This document shows positions 43,058 through 43,120 of a stretch of DNA of 43,120 nucleotides, piece by piece (positions within the stretch are counted from its first letter, which is position 1; each line of letters opens with the position of its first letter). The stretch is from Glaciecola sp964446865 (GTDB taxonomy: Bacteria > Pseudomonadota > Gammaproteobacteria > Enterobacterales > Alteromonadaceae): assembly GCA_964446865.1 (NCBI GenBank), contig CAYURD010000026.1, forward strand, positions 1 through 43,120. Direction: 5' to 3'. The position numbers and the translations under genes were made by a program. A model generated the notes under the pieces. That model was not told where the DNA came from and ran no database searches. It saw only the letters and a list, made by a program, of their open reading frames with translations.

Positions 43058-43120
43058 ATGGCAACATTCAAAGCCGTCATTTTCGATTTTGATGGCACCT
43101 TAGTCGATTCAGAGCTCTTA
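43058..43120 (+). CDS. HAD-family hydrolase, partial (N-terminus only)
   Basis: 21 codons from the ATG at 43058 to the window edge: MATFKAVIFDFDGTLVDSEL. FDFDGTLVDSE is HAD motif I of the beta-phosphoglucomutase/phosphoglycolate phosphatase-like subgroup, with the nucleophile and acid/base aspartates (DFD). The rest lies outside the window, so subfamily and substrate cannot be set. Confidence 0.8.
   Translation, partial: MATFKAVIFDFDGTLVDSELL

Overview
The window looks like a chromosomal segment from a marine gammaproteobacterium of the Alteromonadales type. This is inferred from protein character, not from a marker gene: AT-leaning DNA, GH17 beta-glucanases, a GlyGly-CTERM surface protein next to a PEP-CTERM-like lectin, a hexuronate (UxuA) module, an S9 oligopeptidase and intergenic REP-type palindromes. 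No rRNA, tRNA, CRISPR array, integrase or transposase was seen. A 100-base run of N at 39108-39207 shows that this is a draft scaffold.

Layout. 1-605: the 5' part of an outer-membrane beta-barrel gene on the minus strand. 859-6949: a tight plus-strand operon with a PVC-type heme-domain dehydrogenase carrying a C-terminal cytochrome c, two Gfo/Idh/MocA oxidoreductases, and an Nramp-fold transporter lacking the metal-binding motifs. 7010-10005: three minus-strand GH17 glucanase-like genes, one lipoprotein and two without export signals. 10271-10786: a type IV pilin-like protein. 10904-12979: a secreted S9 prolyl-oligopeptidase-type peptidase. 13368-14756: an NCS2-like permease. 14780-15109: a cluster of REP palindromes. 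15243-16436: mannonate dehydratase. 16531-19037: a YHS-domain protein, an AraC-type regulator and a Cof-type HAD phosphatase. 19110-19273: a second REP cluster. 19312-24392: a large SNF2-family ATPase and an FCD-type GntR regulator. 25070-30217: a giant surface protein with 17 exact 35-residue calcium-binding repeats. 30405-32345: a PrpE-like acyl-CoA synthetase. 32432-36076: a lipoprotein joining cytochrome c, PA14, a PVC-type propeller and a DUF1080 (3-keto-disaccharide hydrolase) domain. 36370-39036: a beta-propeller lipoprotein. 39315-41842: a divergent response regulator and hybrid histidine kinase. 41862-42725: a lectin-like PEP-CTERM protein. 43058-43120: the start of a HAD hydrolase.

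How the genes may work together. The most interesting theme is oxidative attack on glycosides. Two separate loci encode PVC-type heme/propeller proteins with c-type heme sites. One is coupled to NAD(P)-type oxidoreductases and an unusual transporter; the other is fused directly to a DUF1080 domain. With the GH17 cluster and the mannonate branch this suggests a glycan-using lifestyle. The 3-keto-sugar interpretation is inference. Two nearly identical 17-bp palindromes lie upstream of the fusion lipoprotein and of the lectin gene, on either side of the two-component pair, and may mark a small regulon.
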